64,000 nucleotides of DNA, taken from positions 1-64,000 of the forward strand of contig CALEUQ010000022.1 of NCBI GenBank assembly GCA_937920495.1, given 5' to 3'. The notes under the pieces are model-generated. The model was given only the letters and a program-made list of their open reading frames with translations, ran no database searches and was not told where the DNA came from. Source of the DNA: an uncultured bacterium. Lineage in GTDB: Bacteria > Spirochaetota > UBA4802 > UB4802. Of the stretch, positions 1 to 8,807 are shown in pieces; the stretch's first letter is position 1, and each line of letters starts with the position of its first letter. The position numbers and the translations under genes were made by a program.

Positions 1-92
1 TGTTAATAAAAAGCGTATTCCCGCCGCTTCGGCGACGGGGTTGTACAGTATGTTTATTATGTTCACAAATTTTATTTAATGTATAAATTGTG
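1..92 (-). mobile_element. Partial copy (A) of 120-bp hairpin element
   Basis: This is one end of the dispersed element described at 25894-26014, cut by the window edge. It keeps the GC-rich core hairpin (CGCCG/CGGCG), the block TATGTTTATTATGTTCACAAA, and a degenerate terminal repeat ending in GTG at position 92. The opposite terminus lies outside the window. The copy sits about 35 bases upstream of the lytic transglycosylase start. Its terminus is more diverged than in copies D and F, which suggests an older insertion. Confidence 0.75.
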
Positions 93-126
93 ACAATATT
101 TTATAAAAAATTAGGAAATTTAGCGG

Positions 127-1287
127 ATGAAAAAATTTCATTATATATCATATTTGATTATTTTTATTATACTTATAGAATTTGTTGACACCAAACTTTT
201 TTGTAAAAACTTATTAGAATTGTATTCCGATCCTGTGTATTCTGAAGAAGGTTTACAGAATGCAATCAACTACAATCCTGACAATGACAGCATATTCCTG
301 CCAAAGCTTGAGGGGAAGGATTTATTTACCGCTATTAACGATTTATCAATATGCAGGATTCCTGATGTAAGAAAATTTTTGTATATCTATCTCACTAAAG
401 GCAGGGAATACACCATTACTGCCATAAAACGTTCTCATCTTTACATGCCCTTAATAAAAGAACAAATGCAGCACTATGATGGCATACCTGAAGACATTGC
501 ACTGTTGCCGTTACTTGAAAGCGCCTTTAATCCTTATGCTGTTTCCAAAAGTAACGCGGTAGGAATATGGCAGTTTATCCCTTCCACTGCCAGAGTACTG
601 GGATTGCAGATAAATGACTTTGTTGATGAGCGCCGTGATATTATAAAATCAACAAATGCTGCACTACGACATCTTAACCATCTTAACAAAACATTTAACT
701 CGTGGGAACTTGCACTGCTTGCGTATAATGGAGGATGCGGATATTTATCCAGAACAATGAAAGCAAATGGCTTTCATCACTTTTATGACCTGATTGAAGC
801 AGGAGTTCTTAGAAAAGAAACAGCTGAATATGTGTATCGCTATGCCGCATTGGCACTTATCTACAAATACCCCGAACTGTTTTCTATTGAAAAAGATTTA
901 CTTAAACCGGATATTGATTACACAATAGAGCTGGTTGAACTTAGATATCCAGTACGAATCAATGTACTTACAGAAAAATGTAATATTCCATCCGAAGTGA
1001 TACGCCTTTACAACCCCCAGCTCAAAAAAGATATCACCCCACCTAAAGAGAGAAATTACATATTGCTGCTGCCAAAAGGAAGCAAAGAAAAAATAGAAGA
1101 ATATAAAAATGAGATTTACACACTCAAATTCACTTCAATTCACACACATAAAGTAAAATCAGGAGAAACATTATCACAAATAGCAAAACGATATAGAGCC
1201 AGCCCTAAAAGTATTATCTTGATTAATAGCCTTGGCCACCCTGACCGCCTATATCCTGGAAACATTTTATATATACCAGTTAATTAG
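127..1287 (+). CDS. mltD: Membrane-bound lytic murein transglycosylase D-like, SLT plus LysM
   Basis: This enzyme cleaves the MurNAc-GlcNAc bond of peptidoglycan in the periplasm, leaving 1,6-anhydro ends. The N-terminus (residues 5-20) is a hydrophobic signal or anchor segment. The SLT goslysozyme-like domain spans about 95-240, with the catalytic Glu at residue 131 in the motif LLESAFNP, followed by GIWQFIPSTA and AYNGG. The C-terminal 48 residues (about 339-386) form one LysM peptidoglycan-binding module (VKSGETLSQIAKRY). E. coli MltD carries two LysM modules. A weak AGGA lies 8-10 bases upstream of the ATG. The gene stands alone, just downstream of repeat copy A. Confidence 0.93.
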   Translation: MKKFHYISYLIIFIILIEFVDTKLFCKNLLELYSDPVYSEEGLQNAINYNPDNDSIFLPKLEGKDLFTAINDLSICRIPDVRKFLYIYLTKGREYTITAIKRSHLYMPLIKEQMQHYDGIPEDIALLPLLESAFNPYAVSKSNAVGIWQFIPSTARVLGLQINDFVDERRDIIKSTNAALRHLNHLNKTFNSWELALLAYNGGCGYLSRTMKANGFHHFYDLIEAGVLRKETAEYVYRYAALALIYKYPELFSIEKDLLKPDIDYTIELVELRYPVRINVLTEKCNIPSEVIRLYNPQLKKDITPPKERNYILLLPKGSKEKIEEYKNEIYTLKFTSIHTHKVKSGETLSQIAKRYRASPKSIILINSLGHPDRLYPGNILYIPVN

Positions 1288-1439
1288 CTTTAGTGGCTTT
1301 TTTGCATCAAATTTTTGGCTTCAATTTTTTGTTAGTATAATGTTTACTACTTATTACCAATGCTCACTGAAAAAAATATTTTTTTTATTTTATATGTTCA
1401 CAGGCTTCTATCCATAAAATTTAGTTTTTTGAATTTCCC

Positions 1440-3008
1440 TTACACTTTCTGAATGATCTTTTGCAATTGGTTGCGTATATCTATAAGACTGGCCTCGGAA
1501 TTAACAATATGGATTGCTGTTTCATCAGGTTCAGGTTTTTCAAAACGATCTCCAAGCTGCCTGAAAATCTCAACAGTGGCATCCGATATCGACGTACTAT
1601 TTTCCCTTTTTTTAATTCTTTGTAAAAGTTCATCCTCTGAACAATCTGCAAAAATAAATTGTATTTCAATTCCATTATCCCTAAAGAATTGATAGAAATT
1701 CCTGCGTAATTCCTTGCTGTAAAACGTGGCATCCAGGATGACTGTAATTCCTGCACAAGCTATGGCCAAAGCTTTTTGTTTCATTGTTGTATACACCTTC
1801 TCGGTCATTTCAGGAGTATAAATACCTTCCTCTACCTTTGCTCTGGCATTTTCAAAAACATCAAGTCCAGATAGCTTTTTGCGTACCGCATCAGAATTAA
1901 TAACAATGCCACCTGTAAGCGAAGCCAATTCCATAGCTATTGTGCTTTTACCACTGCCAATGTTTCCAAACACACTATAGACAACACCCGTGCCATTTTG
2001 CTGCATATACTGTTTTGCCAGTTGAAAATACTGCCTGGCCTTTTGTATACAAGCATCACGTTCCTGTTGCGTTATCCCATCATTGTCTGATTGAAAGCTA
2101 TTTATTTTTGCCCTCACCATTGCTCTATAAGCCTTATAAAACGGAAGCAGCAACACGCCATCATAATCTCCACTAAGCTGAATATACTGCGCACATAAGC
2201 GGTTAGACTCCTCCGTCCTGCCATTGACATCTAAATCCATAAGTAAAAATGCAATGTCGGAAATTGTGTCAATATACCTAAAACGCTTATTAAATTCTAT
2301 GCAATCTAATATGACTATATCGCCATCCGTATAATAGATGTGTTCGCAGTGAAGGTCACCGTGACAATCGCGCACAAACCCCATCCGATTGCGATTTTCA
2401 AATAACGATGTATTCTTTTGAATAAAATCTTTTGTCCATTGTAGCATAAAGGCATAGTCATCCGCAGTAACTATCGCCCCAATATATTTTTCAATCTGTT
2501 CAAAGTTTTCCAGTGAATTTTTGCGTATTTCATTTACACCGCCAAAGCCCTGCAGCCCCTCTGTGTTATCAGCATCTTTATGAAACGCATAAATTTTTTG
2601 AGCTATGAGCGATAGTAACCGGATATCAAGCTTTTCCTTGAGCATATTTTTCAGTGAATAGATATCATCAATATATTTCATCTTTACACAATACGCAATA
2701 GCATCTTTCTCATCATATCTTCCATCCTCTACCAATCTGAGCATATCTCCATCTTTAACTACTGCAACTACACCACAATAAACGCCAGGACTGATACGTG
2801 AATTTAAGCGATATTCTTCAAAGGTGTAAAATTTTCTATCTTCAAATGACACAAAATTTAAAAAGCCAAAATCAACAGGTTTCTTAAGCTTATATACATA
2901 CGGCTTTGCAATGAACACATACGAAATATGAGTCTGTACAACCTTTACGCTATCAACAGAGTGTGTATATGTTTTTGGATTTGAAAGGAATGAAACTATT
3001 TCCTGCAT
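1440..3008 (-). CDS. Fused aminoglycoside-phosphotransferase-like kinase and P-loop kinase
   Basis: This is a two-domain protein of the COG2187 plus COG0645 type. The N-terminal half is an APH/choline-kinase-like fold with the catalytic loop HGDLHCEH near residues 216-223 and the metal-binding LDCIEF about 20 residues later. The C-terminal half is a small P-loop kinase (AAA_33) with Walker A GNIGSGKST near 348-356. The substrate is not known, and the name does not imply antibiotic resistance. I chose the ATG at 3008 because GAGGTG lies 6-7 bases upstream. The upstream in-frame TTG at 3035 has no ribosome binding site. The gene is monocistronic. Confidence 0.85.
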   Translation of the reverse strand: MQEIVSFLSNPKTYTHSVDSVKVVQTHISYVFIAKPYVYKLKKPVDFGFLNFVSFEDRKFYTFEEYRLNSRISPGVYCGVVAVVKDGDMLRLVEDGRYDEKDAIAYCVKMKYIDDIYSLKNMLKEKLDIRLLSLIAQKIYAFHKDADNTEGLQGFGGVNEIRKNSLENFEQIEKYIGAIVTADDYAFMLQWTKDFIQKNTSLFENRNRMGFVRDCHGDLHCEHIYYTDGDIVILDCIEFNKRFRYIDTISDIAFLLMDLDVNGRTEESNRLCAQYIQLSGDYDGVLLLPFYKAYRAMVRAKINSFQSDNDGITQQERDACIQKARQYFQLAKQYMQQNGTGVVYSVFGNIGSGKSTIAMELASLTGGIVINSDAVRKKLSGLDVFENARAKVEEGIYTPEMTEKVYTTMKQKALAIACAGITVILDATFYSKELRRNFYQFFRDNGIEIQFIFADCSEDELLQRIKKRENSTSISDATVEIFRQLGDRFEKPEPDETAIHIVNSEASLIDIRNQLQKIIQKV

Positions 3009-3280
3009 AAGCACCTCGTGTGAGTATTTTAACAATGTGATACATAATGCGAAATTGCATTACAAATAGCTCATCAGTGTATAAAATTCATTTTTGTATA
3101 AAGGTAGTATAAATGTCAAATATATAAGAGATGTATACAAACTAATTTTCAATAATTTTACCTTTCCTTGTAATATACAAATTATTTTTAATTCAATACC
3201 AAAATTAATTTGAAAATTTTTATGCACATTCTATCTAACTATCTAATAAATTCACACAATTAAAAAGAAAGAGGTAAAAT

Positions 3281-3850
3281 ATGATTGCCCGTATAGATCA
3301 CATATCAATAGCAGTTCCTGATTTTGAAAAAGCTAAAAACTTTTTTGAAAGCTTAGGTGCCATTGCAGGCGTTGGCGCAAAGGATGATAGCACAAAATTT
3401 TACTGGCAGATATTTTCCCTTGGGGACATGAGTCGCATTGAGTTAATAACGCCAACTGATAAAGGAAGCTTTTTAGATGGCTTTATGCAATCACGAGGAA
3501 GCAGCGTACATCACATAACCCTTCAGACTCCCGACATTAAAAAAGCCATAGCAAAATTAGAAGATATGGGCATCCCTTATTTTGGTTATAACGAATATCC
3601 AGGTGGCATATGGAAAGAGATTTTTATTCATCCAAAACATGCTTTTGGCGTGTTGATACAGATAGCAGAGTTTAATGCTAATGATTGGCTATCTCCAGAA
3701 GTAAAAATGCCGGATGGGCAGTTTAAAATCGAGGTGAACGACGATACAGTTTTCCTGACACTGCCCCATCCGGGTGGAGGTACGGCAACAATTCAACTAA
3801 CAAAAGAGCAAGCAAAAAACTTAGCACAGGGTTTATTATCAAATATTTGA
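3281..3850 (+). CDS. VOC-superfamily protein, methylmalonyl-CoA epimerase-like
   Basis: The first 131 residues match the vicinal-oxygen-chelate fold of methylmalonyl-CoA epimerase and glyoxalase I. Probable metal ligands are His7 (DHISIAV), Glu54 (RIELITP), His77 or His78 (VHHITLQTPD) and Glu130 (LIQIAEF). About 58 extra residues follow the usual epimerase length and end in an acyl-CoA-unrelated tail (HPGGGTATIQL). The exact substrate is therefore uncertain. AAGAAAGAGG precedes the ATG. The gene converges on ald with only 4 bases between the stop codons. No methylmalonyl-CoA mutase is present nearby to support the epimerase role. Confidence 0.75.
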   Translation: MIARIDHISIAVPDFEKAKNFFESLGAIAGVGAKDDSTKFYWQIFSLGDMSRIELITPTDKGSFLDGFMQSRGSSVHHITLQTPDIKKAIAKLEDMGIPYFGYNEYPGGIWKEIFIHPKHAFGVLIQIAEFNANDWLSPEVKMPDGQFKIEVNDDTVFLTLPHPGGGTATIQLTKEQAKNLAQGLLSNI

Positions 3851-3854
3851 ATAA

Positions 3855-4961
3855 TTAAAAAGAAATTTTTTCATACGGCATATTAAAAGCTTCAGCAACA
3901 TGATCGTATGTCAATTTGCCCTTATATACATTTAATCCCTTATGGAGTGCTTTGTTTTCACGCATTGCCTTTTCCAGGCCTTTATCTGCTAATTCAAGCA
4001 CGTATGATAATGTGGCATTGGTAAGGGCATAGGTAGAAGTTCGCGGCACTGCACCAGGCATATTTGCAACGCAGTAGTGCACAATACCTTCTTCAATATA
4101 TATTGGATCATCATGTGTTGTGGGCCTGCTTGTTTCAGCACATCCTCCCTGATCAATAGCAATATCAACTAATGCTGAACCATTTCGCATGGCTTTGAGC
4201 ATATCTCTTGTAATTAATTTTGGTGCTTTAGCCCCTGGTATTAACACAGATCCAATAACCAGATCTGCCTTTGTTACAAAATCCCATAAATTTGCTTTGT
4301 TAGACATCACCGTAATCACCCTGCCCTTAAAGATATCCTGAATGTACCTCAATCGCTGTGCGTTGATATCAAGGATAGCAACCTCCGCGCCAACCCCAAC
4401 AGCTAAATGACATGCATTGGTTCCCGCAATTCCTGCACCTATTATTGCAACTTTTGCAGGAGGCACACCTGCAACCCCCGAAAGCAATATACCTGCACCA
4501 CCGTTTTTTGCCTCAAGACACATACAGCCCATCTGAATTGAAAGCCTTCCCGCGACCTCACTCATTGGCGCTAACAATGGTAAACTGCCATCATCTAATT
4601 GAATTGTTTCGTAAGCAACACCAATGATTTTTTTATCCAGCAATTCCCTGGTCAACGCTTCATCTGCTGCCAGATGAAGATACGTAAAGATTATCTGGCC
4701 TTCTTTCATTCGATCAAATTCAGGTACAAGAGGCTCTTTTACTTTTACAATCAGATCAGCTTCAGCCCATACATCATCAGCATTTTGTAATATTCTGGCA
4801 CCCGCCTGGGCGTACTCATCATCAGTAAAGCCAGAGCCTTCTCCGGCATGAGTTTCAACAAAAACAGAGTGACCATGCGTTATTAAAGCATTAACCCCGG
4901 AAGGGGTCAGAGCAACCCTTTTTTCTTTTACTTTTATTTCTTTTGGTACACCTATCTTCAT
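3855..4961 (-). CDS. ald: Alanine dehydrogenase
   Basis: Catalyses NAD-dependent oxidative deamination of L-alanine to pyruvate and ammonia, or the reverse. The length (368 residues) is standard for the family. The N-terminus [10 protein letters not shown] followed by RVALTPSGV is diagnostic. The substrate-binding segment [11 protein letters not shown] and the dinucleotide-binding loop [11 protein letters not shown] near residue 175 are intact. AAGGAGG lies 6-7 bases before the ATG, a strong ribosome binding site. A perfect palindrome lies 80-109 bases upstream of the start (see 5041-5070) and may be an operator for this gene. Confidence 0.96.
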   Translation of the reverse strand: MKIGVPKEIKVKEKRVALTPSGVNALITHGHSVFVETHAGEGSGFTDDEYAQAGARILQNADDVWAEADLIVKVKEPLVPEFDRMKEGQIIFTYLHLAADEALTRELLDKKIIGVAYETIQLDDGSLPLLAPMSEVAGRLSIQMGCMCLEAKNGGAGILLSGVAGVPPAKVAIIGAGIAGTNACHLAVGVGAEVAILDINAQRLRYIQDIFKGRVITVMSNKANLWDFVTKADLVIGSVLIPGAKAPKLITRDMLKAMRNGSALVDIAIDQGGCAETSRPTTHDDPIYIEEGIVHYCVANMPGAVPRTSTYALTNATLSYVLELADKGLEKAMRENKALHKGLNVYKGKLTYDHVAEAFNMPYEKISF

Positions 4962-5040
4962 GATTCCTCCTTACTTTATTAATGTATAAAATCTTATTAT
5001 TTTTTCTACTTTTACGATTTAATTATTATTTAATAAACGT

Positions 5041-5070
5041 TAATAATGAGTGAGTGTTCACTCATTATTA
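5041..5070. promoter_or_regulatory. Perfect 30-bp palindrome, candidate repressor operator
   Basis: The arms TAATAATGAGTGA and TCACTCATTATTA are perfect inverted repeats around a 4-base centre (GTGT). The site lies between ald (starts at 4961, leftward) and the 3' end of the photolyase gene, so it could act on ald. There is no poly-T tract, so it does not look like a terminator. The core TGAGTGA-4-TCACTCA recurs at 62957-62974. The shape is typical of TetR-family operators. The regulator is not identified. Confidence 0.6.
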
Positions 5071-5122
5071 ACACAATTATCATGGCAGCATTATATTGCA
5101 AGTAATTTTTTTAAATTTTTTT

Positions 5123-6523
5123 CTATTCATCATCGATTGCAGTTGTTGCATTTGCAGTTTTGAATATCATTTTTGCGATACCAGCCTGCGTTCCATGGTC
5201 AACTATTGGTTTTGGATATTCAGAATGTACAAAAGCATCATACCAGTTATGTATAACTTTTGCGGGGAATGATCGCAATTCAGGTATCCATCGTTTAATA
5301 TATTCACATTCCGGATCATACTTCTTTTGCTGAAGCCACGGATTAAAAATTCTGAAAAACGGTTGTGCATCACATCCTGTTGATGCAGCCCATTGCCAGT
5401 TGCCATTATTTACCGAAGGGTCATAATCAATGAGCTGATTTGCAAAATACCGTTCCCCCCACTGCCAGTTAATATGCAGATCCTTAACTAAAAAGCTTGC
5501 TACTATCATCCGCACCCTGTTATGCATAAAGCCCGTTGTGTTGAGCTGTCGCATACCTGCATCAACAATTGGAAACCCCGTACAACCGTGTGTCCATTGT
5601 TCAAATCTTTTGTTATCATCCAACCATTTGATTGAATTATATTTTTTATGGAATGCACCTTTGAACACATGTGGGAAATGGTAGGCAATATACGTAAAAA
5701 AATCACGCCAGTATAACTCACCAATGAACGTATCCGGTAGTGTTAAATATTGTTTTGCGGCATAATACACCTCGCGGATCGATACAGTGCCAAATTTATT
5801 GTGTGCTGATAAAAGGCTTGTTCCTTCTTTTGACGGATAATTACGTGTTTCACTGTAATTGTGCAAATGAGCAATGTGTGTCAGTAGTTTTAACGCTTCC
5901 TTCCTGCCCCCTTGTAACAAGATATGTGGATTTTTATTAAGGTATAGTGTATCTAAAATATCTGCTGGCTGTTCACATGAAATACTTTTAATACTATAAT
6001 TGTTGTATCTATTCTTTAACGGACTTTCAACAGGATACATTTTAGCTTTTTTAAGGTATTGTGAGTAAATACTATATGGTTTCCCATCCTGTTTGGTTAC
6101 CATTTCTGGTTCATTCAACAATGCATCGGCATAGATGTTGCAATCCACGTGGTAGCGGTTGCATATATTCTTTATGTTAGCATCGCGCATTACACTGAAT
6201 GGGGTATAGTCTCTGTTAAAAAATACCGCGTTGATATGCTCTTCTTTAATCAACGTTTCAACAACATCTTCAGCAATTCCTTTGAACAGATATAATCTAC
6301 TCCCTTTTTTGTTGAGCTCTCTGTTCAAATCACGTAAGGACTCAGCCATAAACTGGACGGCATTATCCCCTCTGTATGGATTATTACCAAGCTGCCGATC
6401 ATCCAGAATAAAACAAGGAATTACCTGGTTGGATAATTCACATGCTCTGATTAAAGCTGTATTATCTTCCAGACGCAGATCTCTTCTAAATATATGAAGT
6501 GAAATATTATATTTTTTCATCAT
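5123..6523 (-). CDS. phrB: Deoxyribodipyrimidine photo-lyase (class I)
   Basis: A light-driven repair enzyme that splits cyclobutane pyrimidine dimers using FADH-. The N-terminal domain (HIFRRDLRLEDNTAL) is the photolyase alpha/beta antenna-binding domain. The C-terminal half carries the FAD-binding signature, including ELYWRDFF, GCTGFPIVDAGMRQL, HNRVRMIVASFLVKDL and NNGNWQWAASTGCDAQPFFRIFNP (read as adjacent blocks). The length (466 residues) is normal. The two initial Met codons are both possible starts, and no clear ribosome binding site is visible. Confidence 0.94.
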   Translation of the reverse strand: MMKKYNISLHIFRRDLRLEDNTALIRACELSNQVIPCFILDDRQLGNNPYRGDNAVQFMAESLRDLNRELNKKGSRLYLFKGIAEDVVETLIKEEHINAVFFNRDYTPFSVMRDANIKNICNRYHVDCNIYADALLNEPEMVTKQDGKPYSIYSQYLKKAKMYPVESPLKNRYNNYSIKSISCEQPADILDTLYLNKNPHILLQGGRKEALKLLTHIAHLHNYSETRNYPSKEGTSLLSAHNKFGTVSIREVYYAAKQYLTLPDTFIGELYWRDFFTYIAYHFPHVFKGAFHKKYNSIKWLDDNKRFEQWTHGCTGFPIVDAGMRQLNTTGFMHNRVRMIVASFLVKDLHINWQWGERYFANQLIDYDPSVNNGNWQWAASTGCDAQPFFRIFNPWLQQKKYDPECEYIKRWIPELRSFPAKVIHNWYDAFVHSEYPKPIVDHGTQAGIAKMIFKTANATTAIDDE

Positions 6524-6617
6524 AGAAGTATACTATAAATTGGTTACATTTCCTGCAACTAAATGAATGCATAGTATGGCCCTAACACATTCCTTACACA
6601 AAAATTGTTTAATTGAA

Positions 6618-6646
6618 TTGACAATTTATAACATTATTACTACTGC
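6618..6646 (+). promoter_or_regulatory. Possible sigma-70 promoter of murA
   Basis: TTGACA at 6618-6623 is followed after 17 bases by TACTGC at 6641-6646. The -35 is perfect and the -10 is poor. It is the only -35-like sequence seen in the gap before murA. Confidence 0.35.
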
Positions 6647-6683
6647 TCACAATTAAAATCAATCATAATATCGAGGACAGATT

Positions 6684-7952
6684 GTGGATACATATATAAT
6701 TAAAGGCGGCAAAAAGCTCAATGGCTCAGTAACTATCTCCGGTGCTAAAAATGCGGCGCTACCTATTATTGTGGCAAGCTTACTTGCCGAAGGTACCACT
6801 GTACTTTATAATGTACCCAACTTAAAAGACATACAGACAATTTTAAAAGTTATTGAATGCTTGGGTGCACGTTATGAATTTGATACCGAACGCAATATAT
6901 TAAAAATCCATGTCAACTCTTTGAAAAACGCTGAAGTGCCGTATGATTTAGTTAAGACAATGCGTGCTTCTATATATGTTATGGGTCCGCTTTTGGCGCG
7001 TTGTGGCGAGGCTGATGTATCGCTCCCCGGTGGTTGTGCCATTGGCGAGCGCCCTGTAGATATTCACCTGTCAGGCTTTGAAGCATTGGGCAGTACAATT
7101 ACTATAGAACACGGTTACATTAAGGCCCGTGCAGACAAACTTCACGGTAACCGTTTCATCATGCGTAAAGTCTCTGTTGGCGCAACTGCTAACATTATGA
7201 TGGCTGCAGTTCTTGCCGATGGCCAGACTATACTTGAGAATTGTGCAATGGAACCGGATGTGGTTGATCTTGGAAACTTCCTTATAAAGATGGGTGCAAA
7301 GATTGAAGGTCTTGGCACTGAGCGTATTGTCATCACCGGTGTTAAGAAACTTAAACCTGTCACTTACTCTATTATCCCTGACAGGATTGAAGCAGGAACA
7401 TTTTTAATTGCAGGTGCCATCACTCGAGGAAATGTCACCATCAATAATGTAATTCCCGAACATTTTCAGGCCTGCATCAACCTACTGTCTGAAATGGGAT
7501 TTGTTATTTCGGGCGGCGATAGTTACGTTACAATAGAACCTACCAGGAAATTACAGGGGAGCATGATACGGACATTGCCGTATCCCGGTTTCCCAACCGA
7601 CCTGCAGGCACCCATCATGTCCCTGATGTGTACTTTGCCTGGAATCAGTGTTATCATTGAAACTATCTTTGAAAACAGGTACACCCATGTTGGTGAATTG
7701 CGCCGTATGGGAGCAGACATTGAAGTAGAAGGTAATGTTGCAGTCGTCAAAGGTGGGAAACAACTACAGGCTGCACCTGTCATGATGTCCGACCTGCGTG
7801 CAGGAGCTTCGCTGGTACTGGCTGCACTGGCTGCAAAAGGTTCAACTGAGATACGCCGTATCTATCACACCGATAGAGGGTATGAAAAATTTGAGCAAAA
7901 GTTACAGAGCTTAGGTGCCGATATACAAAGAGTAAAAGGAGGAAAACCATAA
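6684..7952 (+). CDS. murA: UDP-N-acetylglucosamine 1-carboxyvinyltransferase
   Basis: Catalyses the first committed step of peptidoglycan synthesis, transferring enolpyruvate from PEP to UDP-GlcNAc in the cytoplasm. Conserved Lys22-Asn23 (GAKNAALPI) and the active-site Cys118 in LPGGCAIGERPVD are present, so the fosfomycin-sensitive Cys form is predicted. The start is GTG with GAGGAC about 8 bases upstream. The length (422 residues) is standard. The stop codon overlaps the start of the flagellar gene by one base (TAATG), implying translational coupling. Confidence 0.97.
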   Translation: MDTYIIKGGKKLNGSVTISGAKNAALPIIVASLLAEGTTVLYNVPNLKDIQTILKVIECLGARYEFDTERNILKIHVNSLKNAEVPYDLVKTMRASIYVMGPLLARCGEADVSLPGGCAIGERPVDIHLSGFEALGSTITIEHGYIKARADKLHGNRFIMRKVSVGATANIMMAAVLADGQTILENCAMEPDVVDLGNFLIKMGAKIEGLGTERIVITGVKKLKPVTYSIIPDRIEAGTFLIAGAITRGNVTINNVIPEHFQACINLLSEMGFVISGGDSYVTIEPTRKLQGSMIRTLPYPGFPTDLQAPIMSLMCTLPGISVIIETIFENRYTHVGELRRMGADIEVEGNVAVVKGGKQLQAAPVMMSDLRAGASLVLAALAAKGSTEIRRIYHTDRGYEKFEQKLQSLGADIQRVKGGKP

Positions 7953-8788
7953 TGGTACGAGGATTGTATACCGGCGCAAGCGGGATGATAGCACAGGAAG
8001 CTCGTCTGGATGCTATCGCTAATAATTTAGCTAATGTTGACAAAACCGCATATAAAAAGGATTTAACGTTATTCAAAGCATTCCCTGACATGATTATCAG
8101 GCGTTTGAACGATGATGGCCTTGGCATAACACCTGCAGGTAGTTACGATACCATGCCATTTGTGGGCAAATTAGGCACAGGTGTAGAAGTTAATGAAGTT
8201 TACACACTGTATGATCAGGGCTCGCTTATGCGCACCGAGAACCCATTTGATGTTGCACTTGATGGCAAAGGTTTTTTTGCTGTGATGACCGAACGTGGTG
8301 AGCGATATACCCGCAATGGTGCGTTTACACTCAACAAAGACGGAATTCTGGTAACCCATAATGGGCTTCCAGTCCTTGGCCAGAATGGCATAATCAAGCT
8401 TCAGAAAAACAATTTCATAATAAACGAACGCGGTGAGATACTTGTCAATGCTGCTCTTTCGCTTGAACCAACCGACCTTGTTGGTATGACCCAGAACAAC
8501 TGGGAACAACCGATAGTCATTGACAAGCTTAAAATTGTTGATTTTGAAAATATCCGCGAGTTAAAGAAAGAAGGTGAATCATTATATCGTGAAACAGAAT
8601 ATTCAGGACCTGCACTGCCAGCTGAAGAATACAAAGTGGTACAGGGGTTTTTAGAAAAATCCAATGTTAATGCCGTCCGCGAGATGGTGGACATGATAGA
8701 AGTTCAGCGAAGTTACGAAGCAAACCAGAAAGCAATGCTTACCCACGATCAGGAGCTGGGACGTTTAATTAACGAAGTGGCACGATAG
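7952..8788 (+). CDS. Flagellar basal-body rod protein, FlgF/FlgG family
   Basis: Contains the N-terminal rod/hook signature (LYTGASGM followed by LDAIANNLANVDKTAYKKD) and the C-terminal motif (SNVNAVREMVDMIEVQRSYEANQKA, read as two blocks) shared by FlgE, FlgF and FlgG. At 278 residues it fits a distal or proximal rod protein. It may correspond to the FlhO/FlhP-type proteins of spirochaetes, but I cannot choose FlgF over FlgG from sequence alone. It is the only flagellar gene in the window and is translationally coupled to murA. AAAGGAGG just before the murA stop serves as its ribosome binding site. Confidence 0.9.
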   Translation: MVRGLYTGASGMIAQEARLDAIANNLANVDKTAYKKDLTLFKAFPDMIIRRLNDDGLGITPAGSYDTMPFVGKLGTGVEVNEVYTLYDQGSLMRTENPFDVALDGKGFFAVMTERGERYTRNGAFTLNKDGILVTHNGLPVLGQNGIIKLQKNNFIINERGEILVNAALSLEPTDLVGMTQNNWEQPIVIDKLKIVDFENIRELKKEGESLYRETEYSGPALPAEEYKVVQGFLEKSNVNAVREMVDMIEVQRSYEANQKAMLTHDQELGRLINEVAR

Positions 8789-8807
8789 ATTCTTTTGATA
8801 TTAGCAA

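Noticed and set aside
1440-3008. Antibiotic-resistance gene
   Set aside because: The aminoglycoside-phosphotransferase-like half belongs to the COG2187 fusion family with a second kinase domain. Nothing ties it to resistance.
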